Shown here: positions 42,100 to 52,589 of the stretch, in pieces
Numbering within the stretch: position 1 is the first letter of the stretch
Layout of the letters: the number at the start of each line of letters is the position of its first letter
Assembly (NCBI RefSeq): GCF_001591445.1
Contig: NZ_BCUX01000032.1
Coordinates: forward strand, 1-58,186
From: Neobacillus drentensis NBRC 102427
GTDB lineage: Bacteria; Bacillota; Bacilli; Bacillales; Cytobacillaceae
DNA length: 58,186 bases
Direction: 5' to 3'
Program-made: the position numbers and the translations under genes
Notes under the pieces: generated by a model
The model's input: only the letters and a program-made list of their open reading frames with translations
Databases searched by the model: none
What the model was told of the DNA's origin: nothing

Positions 42100-42864
42100 A
42101 TGATTGATTTGCATTGTCACATCTTGCCTGATGTTGATGACGGGGCGAGGGATTTGTCGGAAAGTATCAAGATGGCCCAGAAGGCTGTCGAACAAGGGAT
42201 TCATACGATTGTCGCAACACCACATCATTTGAATAACCGTTATGAGAATCCGAAACAGACAATTATTGATAGAGTAAGGGAATTAAATAAAGTGTTACTA
42301 GAAGAAAAGATTGAATTAAATGTCCTTCCGGGTCAGGAAACAAGGATCTACGGTGAAATGGTTGAGGGCTATGAAGCTGGTGAAATCTTGTCAATCGATA
42401 ATTCACAATATGTATTGGTCGAGTTTTCGTCTAGCCAAGTGCCGAGATACGCAGAGAAGTTGTTTTATGATTTGCAGATGGAGGGGCTTGTACCGGTGAT
42501 CGTCCATCCGGAACGGAACCAGGAAATCATCGAACGGCCAGAACTTCTGTATCAGCTTGTGAAAAAGGGAGCATTATCTCAGGTTACGGCAGCTAGTATT
42601 TGTGGAGATTTCGGGAAAAAGATTAAGAGTTTTTCTTTGCAATTAATTGATGCCAACCTTACTCATTTCATTGCTTCAGATGCTCATAATACGAGCAATC
42701 GTACGTTTAAGATGAGAGAAGCGTATGATATTGTTCAAGCAAAGTATGGGAATGACATGGTTTATCTGTTTAAAGAAAATGCAGAGCTTGTGATTGAAGG
42801 CAGTCATGTTTATAAGGAAGTACCTGAACGGATAAAAAAGAAGAAGTTCTTTAATATTTTTTAA
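42100..42864 (+). CDS. ywqE: PHP-type tyrosine phosphatase (YwqE/CpsB-like)
   Basis: This 254-aa protein starts MIDLHCHILPDVDDGA, as CpsB/YwqE enzymes do. Metal-binding His and Asp residues of the PHP fold are seen in HCH (5-7), TPHHLNN, PVIVHPERN and ASDAHN. It dephosphorylates the kinase in a metal-dependent manner. The second ATG (42100) is chosen to match the family and because GGAAAGAG lies upstream. Confidence 0.93.
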   Translation: MIDLHCHILPDVDDGARDLSESIKMAQKAVEQGIHTIVATPHHLNNRYENPKQTIIDRVRELNKVLLEEKIELNVLPGQETRIYGEMVEGYEAGEILSIDNSQYVLVEFSSSQVPRYAEKLFYDLQMEGLVPVIVHPERNQEIIERPELLYQLVKKGALSQVTAASICGDFGKKIKSFSLQLIDANLTHFIASDAHNTSNRTFKMREAYDIVQAKYGNDMVYLFKENAELVIEGSHVYKEVPERIKKKKFFNIF

Positions 42865-43186
42865 CCGACTAAGCCGATGAGAGTTTGCTGATATTAATTA
42901 CAACTTTATCAGGCAAAGTGCCTGATCGGCGAGGCTCCCTGCCCGTTATCGATGGGGGCACTCGATTGTGCTGTGGGTTTTTTCTGGGACCTTAGACGTA
43001 TGTCGTCATAAGCAGGATGTGAGGCCGGGTTAGATGCCCGATTTTTAATAAAACATAAATATCTAATGAAAGAATAGGTGTGAAAGCACTTGCAATTCTA
43101 TTAGGTATTTATTTTTTTGCCCACGTACTTTAGCAAGTGAAAGGGTTTTTTTAGATAAACGAAAAATATATTGGGGGATGATAGTC
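42865..43186 (+). other. 322-bp intergenic region with hairpins
   Basis: It holds the hairpin ATCAGGC-AAAGT-GCCTGAT (42908-42926), which lacks a T-tract, and CGGG/CCCG with ATTTTT (about 43026-43046), which looks like a terminator. A GtaB promoter is expected here but not pinned down. No gene is seen. Confidence 0.5.
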
Positions 43187-44080
43187 ATGAAAAGAGTAAG
43201 AAAAGCAATCATTCCAGCTGCAGGGCTGGGGACAAGATTTTTGCCAGTAACGAAAGCAATGCCAAAAGAAATGCTTCCAATTGTTGATAAGCCCACAATT
43301 CAGTACATAGTGGAAGAAGCAGTCGCCTCTGGAATAGAAGACATTATTATTGTTACGGGTAAAGGGAAACGCGCGATTGAAGACCATTTTGATAATGCGA
43401 TCGAGCTTGAACAGAATTTAATTGAGAAAGAAAAGTACGATTTATTAGAGAGAGTGCAATACGCTACAAATCTAGCAGATATTCACTACATCCGTCAAAA
43501 AGAACCTAAAGGTCTTGGACATGCGGTTTGGTCTGCTCGAAACTTTATAGGCAATGAACCATTTGCTGTCCTTTTAGGTGATGACATTGTCCAAAGTGAA
43601 ACACCTTGCTTGCGCCAGTTAATTAATCAATACAATGAAACCTTTTCATCGGTGATTGGGGTGCAGCATGTACCTGAAAACGAAACGCATCGTTACGGAA
43701 TTATTGATCCATCTTCTCAAAAGGACCGTCGTTATCAAGTAAATAACTTCGTTGAAAAACCTAAGCCAGGAACAGCTCCTTCTAATTTAGCAATTATGGG
43801 CCGTTACATCTTAACACCAGAAATTTTCATGTTCCTTGACCGTCAGGAAAAAGGTGCCGGTGGAGAAATTCAACTAACAGATGCGATTCAAAAGCTAAAT
43901 GAGATCCAACGCGTGTTTGCTTATGATTTCGAAGGACAGCGTTATGACGTTGGTGAAAAGTTTGGCTTTGTAAAGACTACAATTGAGTTTGCGCTGCAGC
44001 ATGAAGACCTCCATGATGATATGATAGTTTACTTACAAAGCCTAGTTGCTTCATTAGAAAAAGAAAAGGTTATGTTATAG
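43187..44080 (+). CDS. gtaB: UTP-glucose-1-phosphate uridylyltransferase
   Basis: This 297-aa protein carries the nucleotidyltransferase signature [20 protein letters not shown] (about 10-29) and the later [13 protein letters not shown] and FVEKPKPG segments. It is of typical GtaB/GalU length. It makes UDP-glucose from UTP and glucose-1-phosphate, for polysaccharide and teichoic-acid glycosylation. The ATG at 43187 is used (GGGGG 9 nt upstream); an in-frame ATG at 43178 is too close to that site. Confidence 0.95.
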   Translation: MKRVRKAIIPAAGLGTRFLPVTKAMPKEMLPIVDKPTIQYIVEEAVASGIEDIIIVTGKGKRAIEDHFDNAIELEQNLIEKEKYDLLERVQYATNLADIHYIRQKEPKGLGHAVWSARNFIGNEPFAVLLGDDIVQSETPCLRQLINQYNETFSSVIGVQHVPENETHRYGIIDPSSQKDRRYQVNNFVEKPKPGTAPSNLAIMGRYILTPEIFMFLDRQEKGAGGEIQLTDAIQKLNEIQRVFAYDFEGQRYDVGEKFGFVKTTIEFALQHEDLHDDMIVYLQSLVASLEKEKVML

Positions 44081-44096
44081 AAGGTAGGGGTCGAGG

Positions 44097-44774
44097 TTGT
44101 CCAATCTAGCGAATCAAGAGGTTGCTTTTTTAGATAAACAAAAAACAACAGTCAATGTAAACGATCGAAAGCTATACCTCATCACAAAAAGATTAATGGA
44201 TATTATCGGTGCATCATTTGGAATTATCTTGTTAAGTCTTCTCTTTATAGTTATCGGCATTTTAATCAAGATCGAAGACCCCAAAGGGAAAGTTTTTTTC
44301 TCGCAAAAGCGGGTAGGGTTAAATGGGAAAGAATTTAAGATGTATAAATTCCGATCGATGGTATCTAATGCCGAAGAAAAGCTTGCTGAGTTATTAAAGC
44401 ATAATGAAGTATCTGGTGCAATGTTCAAAATGAAGGATGATCCGAGGATAACAATAGTAGGGAAGTTTATCAGAAAGACCAGTATTGATGAACTACCACA
44501 ACTTTTCAATGTCCTAAAAGGAGAAATGAGTCTAGTTGGCCCACGGCCACCGCTAATGAGAGAGACTGCGGAATATTCGGAGTATGACAAACAACGCTTG
44601 ATGGTTAAGCCTGGATGCACGGGGCTTTGGCAGGTAAGTGGGCGAAGTAGTGTTAGTTTTAAAGAAATGGTTGAGCTTGATCTAATATATATAAATAAAC
44701 GATCAATAGTGTTTGACCTGAAGATAATTTTAAAAACAACATTAGTTATGTTTGGCTCAAAAGATGCATATTAA
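44097..44774 (+). CDS. initiating sugar transferase (polyprenyl-phosphate sugar-1-P transferase)
   Basis: This 225-aa protein is the short PglC/CpsE-C-terminal type, with one N-terminal membrane helix (about 33-55). Conserved segments are GKEFKMYKFRSMV, TSIDELPQLFNVLKGEMSLV, GPRPPL and KPGCTGLWQVSGRS. It transfers the first sugar-1-phosphate to undecaprenyl phosphate at the inner membrane face. The TTG start follows the gtaB stop by 16 bp, with AGGGGTCGAGG upstream. Confidence 0.92.
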   Translation: MSNLANQEVAFLDKQKTTVNVNDRKLYLITKRLMDIIGASFGIILLSLLFIVIGILIKIEDPKGKVFFSQKRVGLNGKEFKMYKFRSMVSNAEEKLAELLKHNEVSGAMFKMKDDPRITIVGKFIRKTSIDELPQLFNVLKGEMSLVGPRPPLMRETAEYSEYDKQRLMVKPGCTGLWQVSGRSSVSFKEMVELDLIYINKRSIVFDLKIILKTTLVMFGSKDAY

Positions 44775-44849
44775 TATAGTTTTAAAATAAAAAAGCTTGT
44801 ATTTTTAATTAAAGATACTAAGTATCTAAGGTGGTGAGGCAATTTTATT

Positions 44850-46760
44850 ATGAATAAAATAATTCTAATTTTTAACACTGTGAAATATCTAACCTTTAGA
44901 CAATGGTTTTATCGTTTAAAATATATATCTATAAAAAGGTATAAAAGAAAAATAGATATAAAACATAACCGTGAATATAATCAGAATTTTCAATACTATG
45001 ATGCTAGTAAGTTTCTTAATATTTATTCTAGTAAAGCTTGTTTTTCGAGTTCAAAAATTAAAGCTGATAACATTATTCAAAATAGATTTACGTTCTTAAA
45101 TAATTTAACTTACCAGTTCACGGGTGAAATTGATTGGAAGAAGGACCCCTTTGAATATAGGTTGTGGAGTTTTAATTTAAACTACTTCGATTATTTAGAT
45201 GATTTATTAAATGCATTTTTCTTTACAAGTGATAAAAGGTATCTAGACAAGGGATATGCATTGATTGATGAATGGATAAAAAAAAATTTAACCGTTTATG
45301 ATAGTGATTTATGGGATCCCTATGTAACATCAAAAAGGTTAATAAATTGGGTTAAATTTATTAGCTTTTGTTCCATCCATAATAATACTAAAATAACAAA
45401 TTTTTATGTAAAAGCAATATCCACACAATTAAGCTTTTTAAAAAGTAATATAGAGTACTATCTTGGCGCAAATCATCTTATTATGGATGCTAAAGGACTA
45501 ATATTTGGTGGATGTTTCCTTGGTGATGATAAGGCAATTAAACAAGGTTTAAAAATATTAAGAAAAGAATTTACTGAACAAGTATTAACAGATGGGGCAC
45601 ATTATGAAAGATCCCCATCATATCAGGTTGAAGTAATTGAACATTACTTAGAGGCTGCTCTTGTTTTGAAAAAAAATGGATATAAAAAGATAGGTGAAGA
45701 AATTCTTGATAAGATTGAATTAATGTTTGATTATTTATACAACATAATAATGCCAAATGGGGAAATACCTTTATTAAATGATTCTACCTTAGATTATCCA
45801 ATGAATGCATTAAACCTATTGGAATGTGGAGCAATTCTTTATAAGAAAAAACATTACTTAAACTATTGCAAGGGAGACTTTAGTGGATTTACATCCAAAT
45901 TATTTAAAGAGGAAAAAGTTGATATACTTAAAGGGATTAGTGATGATACTAACATTGATCCAAAATATAGATCAAACTATGCATCGGGGTACTATGTTTT
46001 AAAAGATAATGTGGATAATAATCAATTATATTTTCTTTTTGATTGTGGTGATTGTGGTCCCGATTATAATTTAGGACATGCACATGCAGACTCATTAAAT
46101 GTCATACTTACAATTGGAGCCAAAAAGATCTTAGTTGATTCAGGAACGTATACCTATAAGAAATGTTCAGAAAGAGATTACTTTAGGTCAACTATGGCAC
46201 ATAACACTATCAGTATAGACGGTAAGTCAAGTTCTCAAGTGTGGGCCGCTTTTAGGACGGCAAAACGTGCAAAAACTAAAGTATTAAAATATGAAGAAGA
46301 TCAAGATTTTATCTTAATAACAGCAGAACATAATGGTTTTTGCAAAACACTTGGTTCTGAAAAGATCCTACACAAAAGAACAATAATATATTTTAAAGAG
46401 AAATGTTTCATAATTGTAGACAATATATATGGTGAAATTAATAAAACGCATAAGTTTGATTATAATTTATATCTTGGAGAGCAAGTTGAAATAATAGATA
46501 AAGAAATTGTTTTAGAAAATGACAATAAAATTTCTATAAAAACAAATAAGTCAAACCAGATTTCAGAAGCAGAAATTTCGGAGTACTTTAGTCTAAAGAA
46601 AAAAGTCCAACGCCTAATTGTTACAGATTACTTTAATAAAAACGAAAATATATTAACTGTAATTAATTTAGATAGGAACAAAAATAAAGTAGAAGTAACA
46701 GAGCTGAAAGGTAATATACAAGTATATATAAATGACAAAAAATATAATTTTATGGTTTAA
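44850..46760 (+). CDS. heparinase II/III-fold polysaccharide protein
   Basis: This 636-aa protein has an N-terminal alpha/alpha-toroid region (about 100-350) with WDPYVTSKRLINWVKF and NHLIMDAKGLIFGG. A heparinase II/III-like C-terminal beta-sheet domain (about 370-600) has LGHAHADSLNVILTIGAKKI and FRSTMAHNTISIDGKSSSQ. No signal peptide is visible, which is common for the version found in polysaccharide loci. It may process or edit the uronate-containing polymer. Start ATG with GGTGGTGAGG upstream. Strongly AT-rich. Confidence 0.85.
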   Translation: MNKIILIFNTVKYLTFRQWFYRLKYISIKRYKRKIDIKHNREYNQNFQYYDASKFLNIYSSKACFSSSKIKADNIIQNRFTFLNNLTYQFTGEIDWKKDPFEYRLWSFNLNYFDYLDDLLNAFFFTSDKRYLDKGYALIDEWIKKNLTVYDSDLWDPYVTSKRLINWVKFISFCSIHNNTKITNFYVKAISTQLSFLKSNIEYYLGANHLIMDAKGLIFGGCFLGDDKAIKQGLKILRKEFTEQVLTDGAHYERSPSYQVEVIEHYLEAALVLKKNGYKKIGEEILDKIELMFDYLYNIIMPNGEIPLLNDSTLDYPMNALNLLECGAILYKKKHYLNYCKGDFSGFTSKLFKEEKVDILKGISDDTNIDPKYRSNYASGYYVLKDNVDNNQLYFLFDCGDCGPDYNLGHAHADSLNVILTIGAKKILVDSGTYTYKKCSERDYFRSTMAHNTISIDGKSSSQVWAAFRTAKRAKTKVLKYEEDQDFILITAEHNGFCKTLGSEKILHKRTIIYFKEKCFIIVDNIYGEINKTHKFDYNLYLGEQVEIIDKEIVLENDNKISIKTNKSNQISEAEISEYFSLKKKVQRLIVTDYFNKNENILTVINLDRNKNKVEVTELKGNIQVYINDKKYNFMV

Positions 46761-46786
46761 ACAATAAATTAAAAGAAGTGAATAAT

Positions 46787-48073
46787 ATGAAGATATTATA
46801 TGTGTCACAGTTTTTCTTTCCTGAGAGAGTAGCTGCTGCTTTTAGAGCATATGAAAATTCTTTGATATGGGCGGAATTAGGAGCAGATATCACTGTTTTT
46901 ACAACAACTCCTAATTTCCCTACAGGAAAAATTTTTAATGGTTATAAAAATTCTATCTTGAACAGGGAATCCATTGGTGGATTTGAAGTACTAAGAAATA
47001 AAATAATTGCTAGGCAAAATACAAATATATTTAATAGGTTAATTAATTACTTGAGTTTTCCTTTTTTTTCATTGTTTAATATCTTGTTTAGACAAAAAAA
47101 AATAGGAAAAGACTATGACATTGTTCTAGCCACAACAGGAACAATTTTTTCCCCTATTATTGGTCTTGTTTTTTCTAGAATAATTAAAAAACCATTAGTG
47201 GTGGAATTTAGGGATTTAACTTATAAACAAATGCTAGCAAATGGTACTAAAGAAAATGCCCTTTCTTATAAATTAGTCAAAAAATTGGAACTCTTTTTTT
47301 GTAATAAGGCTAACCATATTGTTACTGTTACAAATGGTTTTAAAAAAGTATTAGAGATGGAGGGAATAGATTCATCTAAGATATCTGTTATATATAACGG
47401 GGTTGAAATAAATAGCAAAGTTAATAGTATGAATATAAAAAGTAAAGAGATTCATAGTAATAGAAAAAAAATTATTTTAGGGTATTTTGGAACATTAGGA
47501 AAATCACAAAATTTATATTACTTGGTAGATGTAGTAAATAGTATAGAAATTCCTAATAAAGAAATCGAACTAATCTTTATTGGGGATGGTGCGGAAAAGG
47601 AAAATTTAAAAACTTATATAAATGAAAAGAAGTATAGGGGAATTCAAATATTAGGAAATATGCAAAGAGATGAACTTGACAGATATTATGAAGAATGTGA
47701 TTTTGTTTTGGTTTCACTAAATAATAATTCTTCGTTTAAATATACTGTTCCATCAAAAATCTTTCATATTATGAGTAAAAAGAAACCAATTTTATACTTT
47801 GGACCTCGGGGAGAGGTAACAGAAATAATTAGTGAATCTGAATGTGGTATTGTGATTGATGAAAAGCAGGATACTAAAGCAAGCAATCAATTATCTTCTG
47901 TTTTAAATGAATTTTACTCAAAAAATATCCAAAATGGTGAACTGGATCAAATGGGGATAAATGGATACAACTATGTTGCCCGAAATTTTAATAGAACTGA
48001 ACTTGCCAAGAATTATCTGGAATTATTATTGCATTTAAAGGAGGAAAATGAGCGTGAATCAAATGTATTCTAG
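46787..48073 (+). CDS. GT4 glycosyltransferase (WbuB-like)
   Basis: This 428-aa protein opens ILYVSQFFFPERVAAAFRAY, the pattern of WbuB-type GT-B glycosyltransferases. It has VIYNGVE (acceptor/donor cleft) and IFIGDGAEK in the second lobe, and a terminal VPSKIFHIMSKKKPILYFGP. It adds a nucleotide-sugar residue to the lipid-linked repeat. The ATG at 46787 is chosen (AGAAGTGA upstream) over GTG at 46778. Confidence 0.88.
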   Translation: MKILYVSQFFFPERVAAAFRAYENSLIWAELGADITVFTTTPNFPTGKIFNGYKNSILNRESIGGFEVLRNKIIARQNTNIFNRLINYLSFPFFSLFNILFRQKKIGKDYDIVLATTGTIFSPIIGLVFSRIIKKPLVVEFRDLTYKQMLANGTKENALSYKLVKKLELFFCNKANHIVTVTNGFKKVLEMEGIDSSKISVIYNGVEINSKVNSMNIKSKEIHSNRKKIILGYFGTLGKSQNLYYLVDVVNSIEIPNKEIELIFIGDGAEKENLKTYINEKKYRGIQILGNMQRDELDRYYEECDFVLVSLNNNSSFKYTVPSKIFHIMSKKKPILYFGPRGEVTEIISESECGIVIDEKQDTKASNQLSSVLNEFYSKNIQNGELDQMGINGYNYVARNFNRTELAKNYLELLLHLKEENERESNVF

Positions 48074-49232
48074 AAAAAAAATTAAGATACATTTGATTCC
48101 GAGGAGTCACTTTTTGCTTATCGGGACTTTGATTGTATACTATTGGAATACTCTGTTCGGAAATTCCTTAATTGAAAAGGTAGCTGTCATTTTATTTATT
48201 TTAGGAATATTAATAGGTCGTTTTTATTCAAACATTATTCCAATATTTAGGGTGCCGAACCTTAGTGAAACTAGGATAAACAATTTATTAGTAACTCGGT
48301 TAGGGTTATTTATCGCTGGGATTGGACTCTTTAGTCATCTTCTATACTATGATTTATCCGTGTTTCAGGGTATTGAATACTCTGAGAACTATATAAATAG
48401 CCGCGGAAAAGGATATATTACGGTTTTTTTTGATTGGTTGCCTATTGGAATGTTACTGACCATAAGTGCTAGCAATAGGAAAAATAAATGGATGATTTTT
48501 GTGATTACTGTATTGCTTTTATCTTATTGTAGCTTTTACTTTTTAATTTTGATGAAAAGAAGACAAGTAATATTAGTATTAATATGTTTAGTTGCAATAT
48601 TTCTAAATAAGAAGATTAATATTAAACATGTCATTTCAATGTATTTACTTGCATTTGGAGGATATTTTATTTTTAGTCTTTTTGGGAGAGTACGGGAAAA
48701 ATTCCAAAGTGCAAGTTTTTTAGAAACTTTAAGTTATATAAAAGACAACTTTTCAATAGAATGGATTTCTCTTAATAATGGATTTGAGGGAAAATATATC
48801 TCTATGATACTTAGTGATACTATGGGTTATGTTGATGCAAATGGCTTAAATATATCAGTGTTATTTGGTGCATTAACTATAATTATTCCCAGATCTTTAT
48901 TGGGTTTTAAATTTTTAGCTTTTCCTGATTGGTATACATTTATTTTTCATCCATATGAACACAGTTTGAATATAGGCTATGCAGGATCGATTGTGGCCGA
49001 GAGTTATTTGTATTTTTCATGGGCTGGTATATTACTGTTTTCGATAATAATTGGTTACACATCCAAAGTTGTAGATCTTCTCAGGGAAAGAAAACATAAC
49101 ATAATATATGGTGTTTTTATTTATATATGTACTATTCTTCCGAGACTAGATTTTGGGTCTCTTATTATTATGATATTATTTACACTATTACCTATTTTTT
49201 TGGTATATAAAGCTTCTGTTATTCGGAATTAA
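48054..49232 (+). CDS. Wzy-like polysaccharide polymerase
   Basis: This protein of about 392 aa has some ten hydrophobic helices and a large extracytoplasmic loop, as in O-antigen/EPS polymerases. Sequence conservation in the family is low, so the call rests on topology and context. The GTG at 48054 has AAGGAGG at 9 nt; ATG at 48048 is only 3 nt from that site. It overlaps the 3' end of the glycosyltransferase gene by 20 nt, suggesting coupled translation. Confidence 0.75.
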   Translation: MNQMYSRKKIKIHLIPRSHFLLIGTLIVYYWNTLFGNSLIEKVAVILFILGILIGRFYSNIIPIFRVPNLSETRINNLLVTRLGLFIAGIGLFSHLLYYDLSVFQGIEYSENYINSRGKGYITVFFDWLPIGMLLTISASNRKNKWMIFVITVLLLSYCSFYFLILMKRRQVILVLICLVAIFLNKKINIKHVISMYLLAFGGYFIFSLFGRVREKFQSASFLETLSYIKDNFSIEWISLNNGFEGKYISMILSDTMGYVDANGLNISVLFGALTIIIPRSLLGFKFLAFPDWYTFIFHPYEHSLNIGYAGSIVAESYLYFSWAGILLFSIIIGYTSKVVDLLRERKHNIIYGVFIYICTILPRLDFGSLIIMILFTLLPIFLVYKASVIRN

Positions 49233-49264
49233 CCTTTTTTAAGATAAAGTTTGGAGATAATTTG

Positions 49265-50761
49265 ATGAATAAATTAGTTAAATATATGGGTATAGTGGCC
49301 ATTGGGAATATATTAATAAAATTGATGGGGTTTTTTAGAGAGGTTCTACTTTCCAATAAATTTGGTGCATCTCCTGAAACTGACGCTTACCTCACATCCT
49401 ATGTTATTCCCTTAATTTTATTTCAATTTTTAGGTGTGGGTTATGCAACGGCAATTATTAAAACATTATCCCAACTAGAAAATGAAAATGAAAATCAAAG
49501 TGAGTTTATTAATAAATTATTTTCATTTACCCTATTAATTTCAGTGATCTTATTAATTATTTTTTATATTTTTAGTACCGAAATAATAAGAGTCTTTGCA
49601 CCAGGTTTGAATAAGGAAACAGTGGATTTGGCGTCAAACTTATTAGAAATATCGCTACCGATGGTAATTAGTAGTATGGTAATTGCAATTACTAGTGGAA
49701 TATTACAGTATACTAATAATTTTGTTACTGATATTTGGTCTAACCTTCCTAATAATTTAATTATTATTGTATTTATTTTATTTTTTACGAATCAATTTGG
49801 AATTTATGGAGTTACTTATAGTAGTGTATTTGGGTCCTTAACAGTATTATTAATTCATTTTTATAAAATCTCTAAAGAAGGATATTCTTTTAAACTGAGC
49901 TTTAAATTTGATAAAAAATTGTTAACATTCTTGAAAGTATTAATACCAGTCACTTTTTTTTCAATGATGCAAATGATAGGAACTTTAGTTAATAGATTTA
50001 TTGCTTCATTTATGGAAGAAGGAAGTATTTCTATACTATACTTTGCAGATCGATTATACAATCTGCCTTATTTAATTATTGTTTTGGCAATAACAACAAC
50101 ATTATTCCCAAAACTAGTAAGTGTTTATAATTCAAATGAAATTGTTAAGTTTAAAAAGTATATAAATAATCTATTTAAGATAATAACCTTGCTTTTAACC
50201 CCAGTTGTTATAATAATGTTTACATTAAAGCGTGAGATTGTAGAAATAGTATATATGAGGGGCAGCTTTTCAGAAAATGATGTTACTATTACTGCACTGT
50301 GTTTTGCTGCATACACTCTGGGCATATTATCATTAGGGATAAGGGAGTTGTTTATTAAAGTATTTATTTGTATTGGAAAATCCACACCTTTATTCATAAA
50401 TACAGTTTATATGTTTTTAATTAATGTTATTTTAGGTTTTATTTTATCAAATGTATATGGAGTAGTTGGACTTGCAATTAGTACTTCAATCGCTTTTTTA
50501 ATCTCTTCAATTTACCTATATATTAAATTGAAATCATTGAACTACATTTCTATAAGTAGGAAGTTCGCTTTTAAATATATAGTAATTTTTACTTTATTAT
50601 CTTTTATAATTCATTTTATTTATAATTATATAAAAAATATTAATCCTAGCAATATAATAACTCTATTTTTAGTTTCATTAATTACAATAATATTATATAT
50701 TCTTCTCCTCTACTATTCGAAAATTGTACCAAGGAAAATTATTACCTTAAAAAAGAGATAA
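49265..50761 (+). CDS. MurJ/Wzx-type lipid-linked oligosaccharide flippase
   Basis: This 498-aa polytopic protein has about 14 helices and a MurJ-like N-terminus (FFREVLLSNKFGASPETDAY, about 19-38). It keeps the conserved region around RVFAPGLNKE and EIVYMRGSFSENDV. It most likely flips the lipid-linked repeat unit of this locus; a MurJ-type lipid II role is less likely given the context. The ATG at 49265 follows GGAGATAATTTG. Confidence 0.88.
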   Translation: MNKLVKYMGIVAIGNILIKLMGFFREVLLSNKFGASPETDAYLTSYVIPLILFQFLGVGYATAIIKTLSQLENENENQSEFINKLFSFTLLISVILLIIFYIFSTEIIRVFAPGLNKETVDLASNLLEISLPMVISSMVIAITSGILQYTNNFVTDIWSNLPNNLIIIVFILFFTNQFGIYGVTYSSVFGSLTVLLIHFYKISKEGYSFKLSFKFDKKLLTFLKVLIPVTFFSMMQMIGTLVNRFIASFMEEGSISILYFADRLYNLPYLIIVLAITTTLFPKLVSVYNSNEIVKFKKYINNLFKIITLLLTPVVIIMFTLKREIVEIVYMRGSFSENDVTITALCFAAYTLGILSLGIRELFIKVFICIGKSTPLFINTVYMFLINVILGFILSNVYGVVGLAISTSIAFLISSIYLYIKLKSLNYISISRKFAFKYIVIFTLLSFIIHFIYNYIKNINPSNIITLFLVSLITIILYILLLYYSKIVPRKIITLKKR

Positions 50762-50793
50762 TGATCAATTGAAAATTTAAAGGGGTTTTTATT

Positions 50794-51864
50794 ATGGGTA
50801 AAGATTTGCTTTTAGTTGGACCGATTTCCCAAAAGTTAGGTGGAGTTGCTACTCATATTAAAATATTAGAACAATGTTTTATTAATACTGGGTATGATGT
50901 TAGATTGCACGATATAAGTGATAATAATAAGAATAATCTATTAAAGAAAATTAGGGAAATAAAAAAAATTATAGACCTTAGGAAGATTTCTAAAAAGAAT
51001 CCTGATAGTATCATACATTTAAATCCGTCAATTTACTTGGGTTCATTATTTAAGTTATTAATTATGCTAACATTAATTAATAATAAGAATATTATAGTCC
51101 AATATCATGGAGGCTGCTTTTCTTCATTATCTTTTTTTAGAAATCCTCTATTTAAATTTTTGTTTAATATTATAAATAAAAAACCAAGGAAAATTATTTT
51201 TCTTAGTAATTCACAAAAGAATGCATATTCATCACTTTTCCCTGCAACCACTGATAAAATTAGGGTTATACCTAATTTTATTGACATAAAGCCGGATGAC
51301 AAGGTTAGGAAAAATACCGAAGTAACGAATATTCTTTTTTTATCAAGATTGGTTAAAGAAAAGGGTATTATGGAATTCTTAGATGCTGCAAAATATCTAA
51401 AAGAAAAAGCTTTGTTAGAAAATGGTAAAGTGAAATTTCAAATTATAGGTGATGGGCCAGCTTCAGTAGAGGTAAGAGACTATATAAGGGAAAATAAAAT
51501 TGAAGATATAGTAGATTTCCTCGGTCCAAAGTTTGGTGTGGAAAAAGAACAATATTTAAAATCTGCACATATTTTCATCCTACCAACTAGTTGGAAAGAG
51601 GGTGTACCATATTCTGTACTGGAAGCAATGAAGTATTCTGTTGCTGTTTTATGTACTGATATTGGCGGATTAAGCGATATTATAATTGACGGTAGTAATG
51701 GATTCTTTATTACGAAAGACTCCCAAGATATATGTATAAAACTTGAAAATTTAATTCAAAATCCCAGAAAGGTAAGAGAGATTGGGGAAGGAGGCTTTAA
51801 TTATACTTTAGATAAGTTATCTTATGAACAAGCACTAAGGACATTTATAAATATATATTCTTAA
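50794..51864 (+). CDS. GT4 glycosyltransferase
   Basis: This 356-aa GT-B enzyme begins LLLVGPISQKLGGVATHI. Its second lobe has ILFLSRLVKEKGIMEFLDAA, IIGDGPA, and FILPTSWKEGVPYSVLEAM with the EGVPYSVLEAM donor motif (EX7E-type). It adds a sugar to the lipid-linked intermediate. Start ATG with AAAGGGG upstream. Confidence 0.92.
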   Translation: MGKDLLLVGPISQKLGGVATHIKILEQCFINTGYDVRLHDISDNNKNNLLKKIREIKKIIDLRKISKKNPDSIIHLNPSIYLGSLFKLLIMLTLINNKNIIVQYHGGCFSSLSFFRNPLFKFLFNIINKKPRKIIFLSNSQKNAYSSLFPATTDKIRVIPNFIDIKPDDKVRKNTEVTNILFLSRLVKEKGIMEFLDAAKYLKEKALLENGKVKFQIIGDGPASVEVRDYIRENKIEDIVDFLGPKFGVEKEQYLKSAHIFILPTSWKEGVPYSVLEAMKYSVAVLCTDIGGLSDIIIDGSNGFFITKDSQDICIKLENLIQNPRKVREIGEGGFNYTLDKLSYEQALRTFINIYS

Positions 51865-51908
51865 TATTTGAAGTATGTATGTTTAGAATAACAATGGGAG
51901 GTAGTACT

Positions 51909-52349
51909 ATGAATGTATATAACTGGTATTTATTCTCAAGAAGACTTGCTATTATTAAAATTCCTTTATTACCCAATCTAGTAACTTATTTAATACGCTT
52001 TATTTTTGGTTGTTATGTTCCTTATACTGCCGATATAGGTAAAGGAACAAAACTAGGTTATGGTGGGTTAGGAATTGTAATACATCGAAGAGCAACAATA
52101 GGTAAAGATTGCACAATTAATTCAGGTGTTACAATTGGAGGAACAACAAAAAAATATGAAGTACCTATATTAGGTGATAACGTCTATGTTGGAACGGGAG
52201 CTAAAGTTATTGGAAATGTTAAAATTGGTAGCAATGTAGTTATTGGTGCAAATGCTGTTGTACTTAATGACATTCCAGATAATTGTTTAGCTGTAGGGGT
52301 CCCAGCAAAGATAGTAAAAGAAAATATTGAAATAAGTAAATATATATAA
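51909..52349 (+). CDS. CysE/LbH-type O-acetyltransferase
   Basis: This 146-aa protein is a left-handed beta-helix with hexapeptide repeats: IGKGTKLGYGGLGIVIHRRA, IGKDCTINSGVTIGG, ILGDNVYVGTGAKVIG. It ends AVGVPAKIV. It resembles short serine-acetyltransferase-like enzymes of polysaccharide loci, which O-acetylate sugars. The ATG at 51909 is chosen because GGGAGGT lies 6 nt upstream; an earlier in-frame start lacks a site. Confidence 0.88.
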   Translation: MNVYNWYLFSRRLAIIKIPLLPNLVTYLIRFIFGCYVPYTADIGKGTKLGYGGLGIVIHRRATIGKDCTINSGVTIGGTTKKYEVPILGDNVYVGTGAKVIGNVKIGSNVVIGANAVVLNDIPDNCLAVGVPAKIVKENIEISKYI

Positions 52350-52589
52350 TCTTTTTAAATAACCCTTGTTTAGTATTAGTAATCTTTATAGTATTGAACT
52401 TTTAAATGTAAAATTATTCTTTTAACATATTCTTAGTAAAGTAATTTACTATTAAATCATACTATTGTTTGTTTTAATCTAAGAAAATATTTATTGCAAT
52501 TCTCTTACACATAATTTAAATTTTTAAAAATAATATGGATATTAAATTTCTGTTTTAAAGCGATTTAATTTGATCTGGAGGACGAGTAA
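52350..52589. other. 240-bp AT-rich intergenic region
   Basis: Very AT-rich, with no hairpin with T-tract and no gene. A promoter for the ManNAcA genes could lie here but is not clearly identified. Confidence 0.4.

Noticed and set aside
42908..42926. ATCAGGC/GCCTGAT hairpin as a terminator of ywqE
   Set aside because: There is no T-tract after it; the CGGG/CCCG hairpin with ATTTTT further on is the better candidate.
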